Virus record (IMG/VR): IMGVR_UViG_3300046450_000634
Location: 1-25,228 of that record
Reading direction: 5' to 3' (one strand)
From: a virus
Length of the DNA stretch: 25,228 bases
The translations under genes and the position numbers were made by a program. Under the pieces are notes generated by a model. It saw nothing but the letters and a program-made list of their open reading frames with translations. It did not search any database and was not told the DNA's origin. This document shows, in pieces, positions 12,983 to 21,019 of this stretch (positions within the stretch are counted from its first letter, which is position 1; each line of letters begins with the position of its first letter).

Positions 12983-13921
12983 TTACTTAAGATCTTGGAT
13001 CTTTTTAACTGTTCCCATTAGCTCAGGAAACATGTCATATACATGTGCTGTAGCTTCTTTGAAACGAGCTCTTTCTTCTTGTGACATTCTACGAACTTCA
13101 ATGCCATCGCTTTCAGCTTTAGCTTGTGTAAGTGCAACGTCTTCAATACTAATTACACGTTCGTAATTAGCGGCTACTTTAGCGGCGTCTGCAACAATAC
13201 CTTGTAGTTCTTCACCTAAATCTGCCCAAAAGTCCTGGTTGATTAAGATGCTTGTTAGGAACAATGAGTGTTCTGTGTGGTTAATAACCTTAGAAACTTT
13301 GTCCTGTCCTAGAGCATAGATACGTGGGTAAGTAGACTCACCTACTTGAATATCTTTGTCTTGGATTGCGTCTGTCATTTCTTCAAGTTCCATAGGAACT
13401 ACGTCTGCACCAACTGCTTTGAAAGTCTCAATAGCAACAGGTGAGAATGAAGTACGAAGTTTTAGACCTCTTAGATCTTCAATTCTTGAAACTTCTTCTT
13501 GTCCTGGAATAATTCTAAATCCACCGGAATATGTAAAGGCAAGACCTTTAACTCCAGCTGACTGAGAAAGTCCTGCTAGTAGTGATTCACCAATTGGGCC
13601 TTCGAACACTCTAGTTGCGTGGTCATGAGACTCAAATAGGAATGGCATATCTAATGCACGGAATTCGTGATCATATTCGCCAATATCTACTGTGTAAGTT
13701 TGTGACATTTCAATGTCACCTCTGTTAATCATATCAACAAGTTCGTGCTTAGTAACAACGATACCGTTATTATACTTTGCAGAATACTCATTCATTGTCA
13801 TAACTTCAATATCTAAAGCTCCGTTTGCTCTTGCATTAACTTCAGATGCAAAAACTTTTGCGGCTCTTAAAAACAATTCGATAGGCTCGTGTGCGAGTAC
13901 CCATTTAATATTCTTTGTCAT
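12983..13921 (-). CDS. DctP-like TRAP solute-binding protein without signal peptide
   Basis: A 312-residue protein with the DctP fold: LAHEPIELFLRAAKVFASEV as first strand and helix, a central ALDMPFLFESHDHATRVFEG block, FTYSGGFRIIPG, LRGLKLRTSFSPVAIETFKA (the conserved Arg region that binds the ligand carboxylate) and a helical C-terminus. Unlike normal DctP it starts directly at strand 1 (MTKNIKWVLAHE) with no signal peptide, so it should stay in the cytoplasm. The start at 13921 is supported by AAAAAGGAGT upstream; the longer frame to 14020 has no ribosome site and still no signal peptide. It stands between two terminators, with a late box CATAAATA at 14031-14024. A similar protein lies at 17597-18703. 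The role inside the cell is unknown. Confidence 0.82.
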   Translation of the reverse strand: MTKNIKWVLAHEPIELFLRAAKVFASEVNARANGALDIEVMTMNEYSAKYNNGIVVTKHELVDMINRGDIEMSQTYTVDIGEYDHEFRALDMPFLFESHDHATRVFEGPIGESLLAGLSQSAGVKGLAFTYSGGFRIIPGQEEVSRIEDLRGLKLRTSFSPVAIETFKAVGADVVPMELEEMTDAIQDKDIQVGESTYPRIYALGQDKVSKVINHTEHSLFLTSILINQDFWADLGEELQGIVADAAKVAANYERVISIEDVALTQAKAESDGIEVRRMSQEERARFKEATAHVYDMFPELMGTVKKIQDLK

Positions 13922-14023
13922 TATAGACTCCTTTTTCTTAAGAAAAACAATTCTGCTACTGCAAAATTGTAGAAAGTTTTCAGCTTTTTCCGATAAGGTA
14001 TTAGACTGAATTCTATCCAAGTG

Positions 14024-14031
14024 TATTTATG
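14024..14031 (-). promoter_or_regulatory. Late-type promoter box CATAAATA
   Basis: It lies about 100 bases before the start at 13921 and just after the terminator at 14062-14092, so it can make a separate transcript for the DctP-like gene with a leader of nearly 100 bases. Confidence 0.5.
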
Positions 14032-14061
14032 CATTTATGACAAATATAGAAATAATAGCCA

Positions 14062-14092
14062 AAAAAATAGGATGCATAAGCACCCTATTTTT
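14062..14092 (-). terminator. Terminator after the TRAP operon
   Basis: On the minus strand AAAAATAGGGTGC pairs with GCATCCTATTTTT (one G-T) around TTAT, followed by more T. It lies about 20 bases after the stop of DctP at 14113. Confidence 0.85.
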
Positions 14093-14112
14093 AACGTTAT
14101 ATGCTTTTAAAC

Positions 14113-15207
14113 TTACTTTTTCTTCCAGTAGTAGTCTGCGGCATAGTTATAAGGCGTAAATGCTACGTTCTTAAATGGAACTACTTTCCTTGCCCATGCT
14201 TTCTGAGAAGCAAGTACTTTTGCAAAATAAGGATCCTTAGCGGCATTTTCTGCTAACATGATATCAATAGTTTCTAACTCAGCAACCAGAATATCTGCTG
14301 GAGTTTTCATAACTCTAATTCCATGCTCTTTAATCATTCTAGCAAGTGCTTGACCATTCTTTGCTTGAATGTCAGTTAACCACCATAGATATGATTCATA
14401 AGAGGCAGAACGAATTGCTGTCTGCTGTTGCTTACTCATTGAACGCCATACTTTACCATTAAGTAGTAAATCACCAGTATTTGAGTGCTCATGCAATGAA
14501 TTCAAGTAGTAGTATTTCCATACTGTAGGAAATCCAAGACGTTCGTCTTCGAGACCGCCAACAAATTCAGCACAATTAATAACTCCTTTTGCGGCCGCTG
14601 CCATGATCTCACCACCTGGCATACCGATAGTCTGCATACCCATTCTAGCATATAATTCTACGTTGGCGCCAGTTTGACGACATTTAAAATTCTTAAGATC
14701 TGCTAGATTCTTAATTGGTCGATGGAACCAACCTAATGGCTGATTCTGTGCTGGCATAACTGGAAAAGGAACAACATCTAATTTAAGTTCATTCTTATAG
14801 AAGTCGTTATACAATTCAAGTCCACCACCGTGGAACATCCAACCTAGGAAGTCGATCCCGTCCATACCGTAAGGTCCACCTAAAGGACTATTAAATAGTG
14901 CAAGAGTCTTTGACTTTCCGACCCAGTAATAAGATTGCGTCCATGCACCATCTACTGCACCTGACGCTGTAGCATCTAGCACCTTAAAAGAAGGAACTAA
15001 TGCACCAGACGGTCTGATTTTCATATCAATTTTTCCGTCTGTTAAAATTTTAACTCTGTCTGCGAGAAAGTTTGCTTGCTCGTTAAAAGTTGAGATTGCT
15101 CCAAAACTAGATGCAATCTGTAGTTCTTTGGCATTAACTGTTGCTACTGAAGCAAACATGCCAAATGACATTGCGGTAGCTAATACCGCTCCGATGAAAC
15201 GTTTCAT
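14113..15207 (-). CDS. dctP: TRAP transporter solute-binding protein, TakP-like
   Basis: A 364-residue periplasmic binding protein. The start at 15207 gives a standard signal peptide (MKRFIGAVLATAMSFGMFAS..VNA, cleavage near residue 26) and has GGAGAATAAAAAT upstream; the frame is open to 15279 but that would add 24 residues before the signal. The mature part matches the TakP group known for 2-oxoacid uptake: GGGLELYNDFY, LGWFHRPIKNLADLKNFKCR with the ligand-binding Arg, MPGGEIMAAAAKGVINCAEF and the WKYYYLNSLHEHS segment. It would capture a monocarboxylate or oxoacid and deliver it to DctQM. It is the third gene of the TRAP operon, 19 bases after DctM. The exact substrate is inferred only from family likeness. 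Confidence 0.92.
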   Translation of the reverse strand: MKRFIGAVLATAMSFGMFASVATVNAKELQIASSFGAISTFNEQANFLADRVKILTDGKIDMKIRPSGALVPSFKVLDATASGAVDGAWTQSYYWVGKSKTLALFNSPLGGPYGMDGIDFLGWMFHGGGLELYNDFYKNELKLDVVPFPVMPAQNQPLGWFHRPIKNLADLKNFKCRQTGANVELYARMGMQTIGMPGGEIMAAAAKGVINCAEFVGGLEDERLGFPTVWKYYYLNSLHEHSNTGDLLLNGKVWRSMSKQQQTAIRSASYESYLWWLTDIQAKNGQALARMIKEHGIRVMKTPADILVAELETIDIMLAENAAKDPYFAKVLASQKAWARKVVPFKNVAFTPYNYAADYYWKKK

Positions 15208-15226
15208 ATTTTTATTCTCCAAAATA

Positions 15227-16621
15227 TTATTGTCCAAGGACACCCAAAAAGTCAACTTCTTGGCCTTTGACATCATCACCTAGTACTTCTTGTACTACGT
15301 TTTTTCTTTGCTCTGCTAGGTAATTAGGTAACCACGTTGCAAGGCCAGGCGTAATAAACAATATTACTACACAAATAACCTGAATATACATAAACGGCAT
15401 CATTGCTTTGAATATTAATTTAAGGTCCCACGAAGGCACCACCTGTTTTAGATAGTATCCAGTTAAAGCCACTGGAGGTGTTAGATATGCTGTTTGTAAA
15501 ATAACACCCAAGGCGGCCGCAAACCAAATTAGATCAACTCCAGTATCAATTAATACTGGTAAGAATATTGGTAAGAACACTAGTACTACCACTGGCCACT
15601 CAAAGGGCCAGCCTAAAATATGACATAACACTAATATAGCTCCAACTACTGCCCATCCGGGTATGGGCAAAGAAGTTAACACTGATACAATGATTTTGTC
15701 ACCACCCAAGGAAGCAAATACAGCACCAAAGATTGTTGATGTAATTGCTAATAACATTACCACAGCCGAAGTATTGGTTGTTTTTAATAATGCTTCTTGA
15801 ATATTTGTTAAAGTTAATTTTCTGTTAATGGCGGCTAAACATAAGGCGCCAAACGCACCAAACGCACCAGCTTCTGTGCTAGTTGCTAGTCCAAATAACA
15901 TTGATCCTAATGTAATAAGAATCAATGATGCCAATGGTACAACATGCCATAACAATAACATAATTAACTTAAAATCTATTTCTACTCTTTCTTCTAGAGG
16001 TACCGTAGGTGCTACCCCTGGTTTTGTTTTTATAAGGAATACAACGTATACTAGATACATAAATGCAATTAGTAATCCTGGACCTATTGCGGCCGCATAC
16101 ACATCAATAATATTAAGATTCATTGTGGGCGCCATTACAATAAGCGGAATGGATGGAGGAATCATAATAAGAGATCCACCTCCTGCAATTACTCCTGCTG
16201 ATAGTTTAGCATCATACCCTTGTTTAATCATACTTGGAGCGGCCATAATGCCCAATAACGTTACTGATGCTCCGACTACTCCTGTTGCTAAACTGATCAA
16301 TACTGCAATACAGATAACAACAATGTATAAGTTGCCTGGAACACCAGACAATACCTTCTTTAAACTCTCAAATAAATTCTCTACCAGTCCGGCTCGTTCA
16401 GCAACGTAACCCATAAGGATAAACATAGGAATACTCATTAGCACTTCGTCTGAAAGTCCTCCTAATAGATTGAGATATGTAAGATCAAAAACACTTAATC
16501 CTAATCCCATCAATCCAAAAATTAATGCTAGAAATGTTAGTGTAAAACTAACTGGAACTCCAACAAAGATGCCAGCAATCATTGTAAATAACATTGTCAT
16601 TGCTAGCCATTCATTACTCAT
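15227..16621 (-). CDS. dctM: TRAP transporter large membrane subunit
   Basis: A 464-residue, very hydrophobic protein with about 12 membrane segments, the normal size for DctM. Typical features are the GVPVSFTLTFLALIFGLMGL start, GGGSLIMIPPSIPLIVMAPT in the middle, the STEAGAFGAFGALCLAAINR loop and AYLTPPVALTGYYLKQVVPS near the end. It forms the sodium-driven channel subunit with DctQ in the inner membrane. It overlaps DctQ by 8 bases; AGAAGGA about 10 bases upstream serves as ribosome site. The gene is intact with no frameshift, so a working transporter is plausible. Several Ala pairs are coded GCGGCC or GCCGC rather than with GCA or GCT. Confidence 0.93.
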   Translation of the reverse strand: MSNEWLAMTMLFTMIAGIFVGVPVSFTLTFLALIFGLMGLGLSVFDLTYLNLLGGLSDEVLMSIPMFILMGYVAERAGLVENLFESLKKVLSGVPGNLYIVVICIAVLISLATGVVGASVTLLGIMAAPSMIKQGYDAKLSAGVIAGGGSLIMIPPSIPLIVMAPTMNLNIIDVYAAAIGPGLLIAFMYLVYVVFLIKTKPGVAPTVPLEERVEIDFKLIMLLLWHVVPLASLILITLGSMLFGLATSTEAGAFGAFGALCLAAINRKLTLTNIQEALLKTTNTSAVVMLLAITSTIFGAVFASLGGDKIIVSVLTSLPIPGWAVVGAILVLCHILGWPFEWPVVVLVFLPIFLPVLIDTGVDLIWFAAALGVILQTAYLTPPVALTGYYLKQVVPSWDLKLIFKAMMPFMYIQVICVVILFITPGLATWLPNYLAEQRKNVVQEVLGDDVKGQEVDFLGVLGQ

Positions 16622-17111
16622 TATTGAAAATCCTTCTATAACATTTAATCATCTGACTCAAGGCTTGTATCATTAGAAGTACTAAGCCAAGTGTAATGCC
16701 AATCTTCATTGGCCATATAACAAGCTGAGCCATTGTTTCAGAACTACGTTCGTTCATTTCAATAGCGGCATATGTGTCGTTAAAACTAATGTATGTGATA
16801 AGTGCAAAGGAAGGGAAGAATAATAAGATATAACTTATAAAGTCAATAATTGCTTTTGTACGATCTTTATAGTTGCTCCAGAATAAATCTGTTCTAATAT
16901 GTGCTTCTTTGCCTAGAGAATAACTGCAACCAAACATAATAAGCATACCGTATAGTTGCCAGGTTGTATCGACTACAAAATCATTACGAATGTCAAAGTA
17001 ATACCTTCCTAGTACGTTAGTTACTACGAAAAGTACCATTAGTAATGCAAACCACGAATAGAATTTCGCAAATCTGCTTACAATATTGTCAATAAATTGT
17101 GTTACTTCCAT
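16614..17111 (-). CDS. dctQ: TRAP transporter small membrane subunit
   Basis: A 165-residue protein with four membrane segments (about residues 15-35, 47-65, 88-108 and 130-152), the usual DctQ layout. Signature pieces are FVVTNVLGRYYFDIRNDFVV and LGKEAHIRTDLFWSNY, the latter being the conserved HIRTDLF type motif between segments 2 and 3. It pairs with DctM to form the membrane part of the transporter. It is first in the operon. The leader of over 100 bases from the late box at 17222-17215 contains two hairpins; the ribosome site is a weak AAGAG, so translation may be tuned. Confidence 0.9.
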   Translation of the reverse strand: MEVTQFIDNIVSRFAKFYSWFALLMVLFVVTNVLGRYYFDIRNDFVVDTTWQLYGMLIMFGCSYSLGKEAHIRTDLFWSNYKDRTKAIIDFISYILLFFPSFALITYISFNDTYAAIEMNERSSETMAQLVIWPMKIGITLGLVLLMIQALSQMIKCYRRIFNNE

Positions 17112-17131
17112 CGACCAACTCTTTTAACCGT

Positions 17132-17187
17132 TTTGCTTTCTATAAGCAAAGTTTGTTATTATGTTTGATTGTTCAAAACAATCAAAC
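17132..17187 (-). promoter_or_regulatory. Two hairpins in the TRAP operon leader
   Basis: First a perfect 11-base stem GTTTGATTGTT/AACAATCAAAC with a 3-base loop (17187-17163), then a perfect 7-base stem TTTGCTT/AAGCAAA (17150-17132). Neither has a T tract behind it. They may stabilise the message or control dctQ translation. Confidence 0.5.
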
Positions 17188-17214
17188 TGATACATCATAA
17201 CATTAGTTATATGC

Positions 17215-17222
17215 TATTTATA
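17215..17222 (-). promoter_or_regulatory. Late-type promoter box TATAAATA for the TRAP operon
   Basis: Exact TATAAATA about 100 bases before the dctQ ATG at 17111 and 26 bases after the stop of the cold-shock gene. Confidence 0.55.
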
Positions 17223-17248
17223 CTGGCTATTAGCCATTGTAAATAAAT

Positions 17249-17470
17249 TTACTCTGATTCTATAAGAGTTATGTTGGCGGCTTGACGACCTTTATCACCT
17301 TGAACTACTTCAAATGATACTGCTTGGCCTTCTTTAAGAGATTTAAAACCATCAGAGTTGATTGCTGAATAATGAGCGAAAACGTCATCTGATCCATCGT
17401 CAGGTTTAATAAAACCCCAACCCTTTGCGTCTTGAAACCATTTTACTTTACCTGTTACTTGTTCTGCCAT
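17249..17470 (-). CDS. Cold-shock domain RNA/DNA-binding protein
   Basis: A 73-residue CspA-family protein from the ATG at 17470, preceded by GGAAGAAG; the frame is open 15 residues further but that part does not fit the family. RNP1 is visible as KGWGFI (16-21) and RNP2 as DVFAHYSAI (29-37), with the usual GKVKWF start and a [12 protein letters not shown] end. Trp replaces the more usual Phe in RNP1, as in some alphaproteobacterial members. It binds single-stranded RNA or DNA and could act as RNA chaperone or antiterminator during infection. It has its own GATAAATA late box at 17529-17522 and lies directly before the TRAP operon. Confidence 0.93.
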   Translation of the reverse strand: MAEQVTGKVKWFQDAKGWGFIKPDDGSDDVFAHYSAINSDGFKSLKEGQAVSFEVVQGDKGRQAANITLIESE

Positions 17471-17521
17471 GTGTGTACTTCTTCCATTAATGTTGTAATG
17501 TGTTGTTATACACATTAACTT

Positions 17522-17529
17522 TATTTATC
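17522..17529 (-). promoter_or_regulatory. Late-type promoter box GATAAATA
   Basis: It lies 51 bases before the cold-shock ATG and about 10 bases after the structured terminator of the upstream gene. Confidence 0.5.
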
Positions 17530-17538
17530 AAACTAATA

Positions 17539-17583
17539 GGCTAGACAGGGTATTAGAATCATTCTAAATTGCCCCATCTAGCC
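17539..17583 (-). terminator. Nested-stem terminator or RNA end after the 368-residue DctP-like gene
   Basis: The outer arms GGCTAGA/TCTAGCC (7 pairs) enclose a GGGG/CCC stretch and an inner perfect stem TTAGAAT-G-ATTCTAA. It lies 13 bases after the stop at 17597. There is no long T tract, so it could be a processing-resistant 3' end rather than a classic terminator. Confidence 0.6.
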
Positions 17584-17596
17584 CTGTTTTTATTAC

Positions 17597-18703
17597 CTAC
17601 GCCGCTTGTATTTGCTCAACGAGGTTTTTACGTTTGTTATAAACATCAACTGACTGCTCACCTTGATGAACAAAGTTTGCATCTTCAGCTTCTTCTCTAG
17701 TTGCGAATGTTGTTGAATAAAACTGTTCATATGATCTATGAGCATTATTAGCAAGTATATCAGTTTCTTCTTGAGTAATTTCTCTTATCTGAACTCCATT
17801 TGCAACTGCGTCTCTCTCATATTTTTCACAGTCTTCAAGTGACCATTTTCTTTCAATTTTAGACACTGCATAGGCTGATTCTTTAAAAGCTTCTTGTTGT
17901 TCTAATGTTAACTTATCAAATAATTTTGATCCTGCTAAAATACTAGTTAAGAACATAGAATGATTTGTCTTCAAAATATGTGTTCCTTTGAATCTTAGAT
18001 AAGTTGTCTCAATAGCAGATTTAACACCTTTAGCAAAATCTTTCATTTCCTGAACATCTAATGCTTTCCTTGGAAACGCCTTAGCTTTAATATCTGGACT
18101 ATTAAACATTGCAGTTGTAGTTGGAACAGTTTGCATTGTTGTATCTTTTAATTCAAGAACACTTGCAATGTCATGATTAGAACCAACAATTCTAAAACCA
18201 CCAGAGTAAGTAAATCCTAAAGATTTAACACCAGTTGCAGTTTCTAGCATTCCACGAAGGTTTTCACCAATTGAACCATCTAACGCCCTGGTTACATGAT
18301 CATGATCCTTAAACAAGAAAGGAAGATCTAATGTTTCAAAAGGCTTGAATAGGAATGATCCTATTACTGTAGCTTGTGTCTGACTAATATCAATGCGGCC
18401 ATCTTTTATTGCGGTAAACAGTGATTTCCACTTTTTGTCGATTTCTTGTACGGCGACTGGTGTAAAAGTGTTATCTGAATCTTTGCTTTCCCAATCTTTT
18501 TCTAAACCTTCCATTGACGCAGGTTTGTTATTTAATTCCGGAATTTCGTTGTATTTTGCAATATATGTTTTCATATCTAGAATTTCAATGTCAAATTCTC
18601 CAGGACATCTTTTTTCTAACTCATCACGGAATGCTTTCGCAGTACGGACAAATAGATATTGTGGCTGGTGTGCAATGAGCCACTTTAATTTAATAGGTTC
18701 CAT
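17597..18703 (-). CDS. DctP-like TRAP solute-binding protein without signal peptide, longer form
   Basis: A 368-residue protein related to the 312-residue one at 12983-13921. Shared blocks are IKLKWLIAHQPQYLFVRTAK at the start, TLDLPFLFKDHDHVTRALDG, SLGFTYSGGFRIVGSNHDIA and HSMFLTSILAGSKLFDKLTL. It also begins directly at strand 1 and has no signal peptide. Against the shorter copy it has an insert of about 40 charged residues after strand 2 (around residues 53-92, LNNKPASMEGLEKDWESKDS) and a different ligand-arginine region (LKDTTMQTVPTT), so the carboxylate-binding Arg may be lost. It lies upstream of the TRAP operon, with AATAAATG at 18749-18742. It could be a cytoplasmic sensor or a repurposed structural protein; this is not known. 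Confidence 0.78.
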   Translation of the reverse strand: MEPIKLKWLIAHQPQYLFVRTAKAFRDELEKRCPGEFDIEILDMKTYIAKYNEIPELNNKPASMEGLEKDWESKDSDNTFTPVAVQEIDKKWKSLFTAIKDGRIDISQTQATVIGSFLFKPFETLDLPFLFKDHDHVTRALDGSIGENLRGMLETATGVKSLGFTYSGGFRIVGSNHDIASVLELKDTTMQTVPTTTAMFNSPDIKAKAFPRKALDVQEMKDFAKGVKSAIETTYLRFKGTHILKTNHSMFLTSILAGSKLFDKLTLEQQEAFKESAYAVSKIERKWSLEDCEKYERDAVANGVQIREITQEETDILANNAHRSYEQFYSTTFATREEAEDANFVHQGEQSVDVYNKRKNLVEQIQAA

Positions 18704-18741
18704 CTGGGGGTTAATACCTTTCAGTTTATAACATGCTCGAG

Positions 18742-18749
18742 CATTTATT
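18742..18749 (-). promoter_or_regulatory. Late-type box AATAAATG (weak)
   Basis: One base off NATAAATA, 38 bases before the ATG at 18703. Listed because nearly every other unit here has such a box. Confidence 0.35.
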
Positions 18750-18757
18750 AACGTTAT

Positions 18758-19084
18758 TTACCTAATTGGTACAAGAACACTTATATTACAACCACAGTAA
18801 GAATCATATGCAGATACTCTCTTATATCCGTAAGGCGCATTATCTATAATAATTGGTTGGTTATATGTTGGTGCTGATTCGTCTGCGTAATACCAATCCC
18901 AGTATTCGCGATCTCTTTGAGCATAATACCGATTATAATAAGGATTGTTACTATTATACCCGTTAGTGTCCCAGGTATCATTGCTATTATGATAATGTTT
19001 GTACGAATATTCGTGTGCATTAACTGTCGATGAAGCAATTATTAAGCCAAAAGCAATTAACGCACCAGTTATAAGTTTAATCAT
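18758..19084 (-). CDS. Small exported Tyr/Asn-rich protein
   Basis: A 108-residue protein from ATG 19084, with AAAGGATGA upstream; the frame runs to 19147 but the added part would precede the signal peptide and cover the promoter. Residues 1-23 are a clear signal peptide (MIKLITGALIAFGLIIASST, cleavage after VNA). The mature part is rich in Tyr, Asn, His and Asp (HEYSYKHYHNSNDTWDTNGY) and ends with a Cys-Gly-Cys in YCGCNISVLVPIR. It is exported to the periplasm or cell surface. The promoter is sigma70-type, so early expression is likely, unlike its neighbours. It resembles small surface proteins of the host type more than phage proteins; family unknown. Confidence 0.7.
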   Translation of the reverse strand: MIKLITGALIAFGLIIASSTVNAHEYSYKHYHNSNDTWDTNGYNSNNPYYNRYYAQRDREYWDWYYADESAPTYNQPIIIDNAPYGYKRVSAYDSYCGCNISVLVPIR

Positions 19085-19118
19085 TATATCATCCTTTGAG
19101 TTAAGTAGCATTATGTAT

Positions 19119-19147
19119 AATATAGCACCCTTATGCCAATAAGTCAA
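19119..19147 (-). promoter_or_regulatory. Sigma70-type promoter of the small exported protein
   Basis: TTGACT (19147-19142), 17-base spacer, TATATT (19124-19119) on the minus strand, about 28 bases before the likely ATG. AGG precedes the -35 as at the other two sigma70-type promoters. Confidence 0.7.
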
Positions 19148-19155
19148 CCTCTTTT

Positions 19156-21018
19156 TTAAGTTATTTTTATTAAACCGTAAATACTTCCATCTTCATTGCT
19201 GTATGTTAGGTAATCAGGGAACGTATCATCTACTTCAATAAGCATATTTTCACCGTTTATTAAGTTAGCAATAGCACGTTTCCAGGTCTTAATAAGGATA
19301 GGAGTTCCTCCTGTTAGGCTATCGTATACTGTTGAACCGTCTTCTACCCATATCTCTCCTGGTTCGTCTGGTAACGGACTTTGAATTAAATTACTTTTAA
19401 TTAATCTACCTTCAGCATCAATTATCTTGTTTATATCATTTGGATCTGGGATAAAATCAGGAATAAATGCCTGTGCCCATGTTAAAAAATCTTCATTACG
19501 TCCATTAGCTTCATCTAAGAACTCAGAGAATTCAAAACGAACCAGCCCATTTGACCACCTTTTAGTTATGTCTGGTACTCTATTACTGTTACTGTCTAAT
19601 TTGGCTTCGTATATGAAAAATTCCTGTCCAGGCGGTAAATTATACAAAATTCTGCTTCGTACGGCTGTTAAACCGTTATCTTTATAGCCATAATTGCTAA
19701 TTTCCAAACTATTGACATTTGGGTTACTTGGTGGCAAACTTATTAGGTGTGTTTTACCTCTAAAAATTTCTATTTCAGGATTTAAAGATAATGCTGGAGT
19801 TAGTACTTTGCAATCAAACTCATCAAGTACCAATGTTTCTTCTGTAACTCCGGTAACCGCCCAACCAACCCTGTTTTGAGCTGGTGCATCAATCCATAAT
19901 AGATTATAACTGGTATCTGTTTGAGTTAGATCTGCATCTGTTATGTCAGGTAACCCGGCACTTTCAATATCACCTGTAATTGCTGTGGTTACTTGACCTG
20001 TAACCCTGCCACAATAATCATACACATCTTCTGTTTGACCTACAAACGGATCATCATTATTTAAAGCATCTAATGCTAATGCATATACTTCTGGACCTAA
20101 TGTCCTAGCCCATAAATTCTTGTCACTGTTAATTGGATAACTTGCACTGTTAGCAACGTTTGCAACTAACGTCTGTGCTTGCTTTGTAGCATCAGTTAGG
20201 TTTGGTGTTTTAGCAGGAGGAAAGGAGCTTGCCGCTAGTTCAAACTCTGGCCCACTAGTTGATGTTAATCCAGCAACTGCGGCAATATCTGCATCTGATG
20301 GTCTTGGACCTATTGTTATAGCAGGAGCACCAGCAACAACCGGGGCACCTGTTAATAAATTATGCTTATGTCTAAAGTCAGGAAATAATTCCTTTGCCCT
20401 TGCTTGTTTAATACTTGTAGCAATTCCACCAATCTCATTTTTAAATCCAGAAGTTAGACTTGCTGGAATTGATGTACCAGCTGATAATGCATTCTGTGAT
20501 GCTTTCCTAATATTATCAAGTATACTACCTGGGTTAAAAGATCCAGTATTGATTTTCCCACTAGCATCAATACAGATTTTAGGTTTTAGCAATGGTCCAA
20601 ATGCACTTAGTACACCTTGTAAGTTGTTAAAAACATTGTCAGTAACCTGATCTAAAATGTCTCCGTTAATATTTGGAATTTTAATAGGAACTGGACATAG
20701 TCCTCCTAAACTCAACAAATAACGTACTTCTCCTAATGCATTATTAATCCTATCTGTAATGTCAGATACTCCAAGGTGATCGTTAAATGCTTTAACTTCA
20801 TCTTGCAGTAATCTTAATTCGTCTTTAATATCATATAGATTTGCATATCCAGCATCTTCTAGCATTTCATTAATGTTTGCTTCAATGCATATCAAGTTTC
20901 CTTTTAAAAGGTTACCAAGGCCGCCAAATAGTACTGCACAAATAATATCTTTAATAGACTTATTAAGTATGCCGCCTGTTTGCACTTTAATTCCTGGTAT
21001 TACTGGGATAGAAACCAT
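19156..21018 (-). CDS. Putative virion structural protein next to PAAR
   Basis: A 620-residue protein. The N-terminal quarter has hydrophobic and helical segments (IPGIKVQTGGILNKSIKDII, then a coiled-coil-like stretch DIKDELRLLQDEVKAFNDHL around residues 62-81). The middle (about 215-300) is Ala/Pro/Ser-rich and low in charge, like a linker, and the C-terminal half is beta-rich and acidic. No enzymatic motif is visible. It starts one base after the stop of the PAAR gene, so it is co-translated with a tail-tip protein and is probably a baseplate or tail-spike component of T4-like phages. The late genes around it agree with that. The family is not recognised. Confidence 0.7.
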   Translation of the reverse strand: MVSIPVIPGIKVQTGGILNKSIKDIICAVLFGGLGNLLKGNLICIEANINEMLEDAGYANLYDIKDELRLLQDEVKAFNDHLGVSDITDRINNALGEVRYLLSLGGLCPVPIKIPNINGDILDQVTDNVFNNLQGVLSAFGPLLKPKICIDASGKINTGSFNPGSILDNIRKASQNALSAGTSIPASLTSGFKNEIGGIATSIKQARAKELFPDFRHKHNLLTGAPVVAGAPAITIGPRPSDADIAAVAGLTSTSGPEFELAASSFPPAKTPNLTDATKQAQTLVANVANSASYPINSDKNLWARTLGPEVYALALDALNNDDPFVGQTEDVYDYCGRVTGQVTTAITGDIESAGLPDITDADLTQTDTSYNLLWIDAPAQNRVGWAVTGVTEETLVLDEFDCKVLTPALSLNPEIEIFRGKTHLISLPPSNPNVNSLEISNYGYKDNGLTAVRSRILYNLPPGQEFFIYEAKLDSNSNRVPDITKRWSNGLVRFEFSEFLDEANGRNEDFLTWAQAFIPDFIPDPNDINKIIDAEGRLIKSNLIQSPLPDEPGEIWVEDGSTVYDSLTGGTPILIKTWKRAIANLINGENMLIEVDDTFPDYLTYSNEDGSIYGLIKIT

Positions 21019-21019
21019 A

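Noticed and set aside
14597-16100. GCGGCCGC (NotI) sites as signs of cloning vector
   Set aside because: Each lies inside an Ala-rich stretch of a TRAP gene in frame and is explained by the GCC/GCG use before G; no vector sequence is near.
18844-19038. Minus-strand frame inside the small exported protein gene
   Set aside because: Ile-rich out-of-frame translation with no start signal; the signal-peptide frame is the real one.
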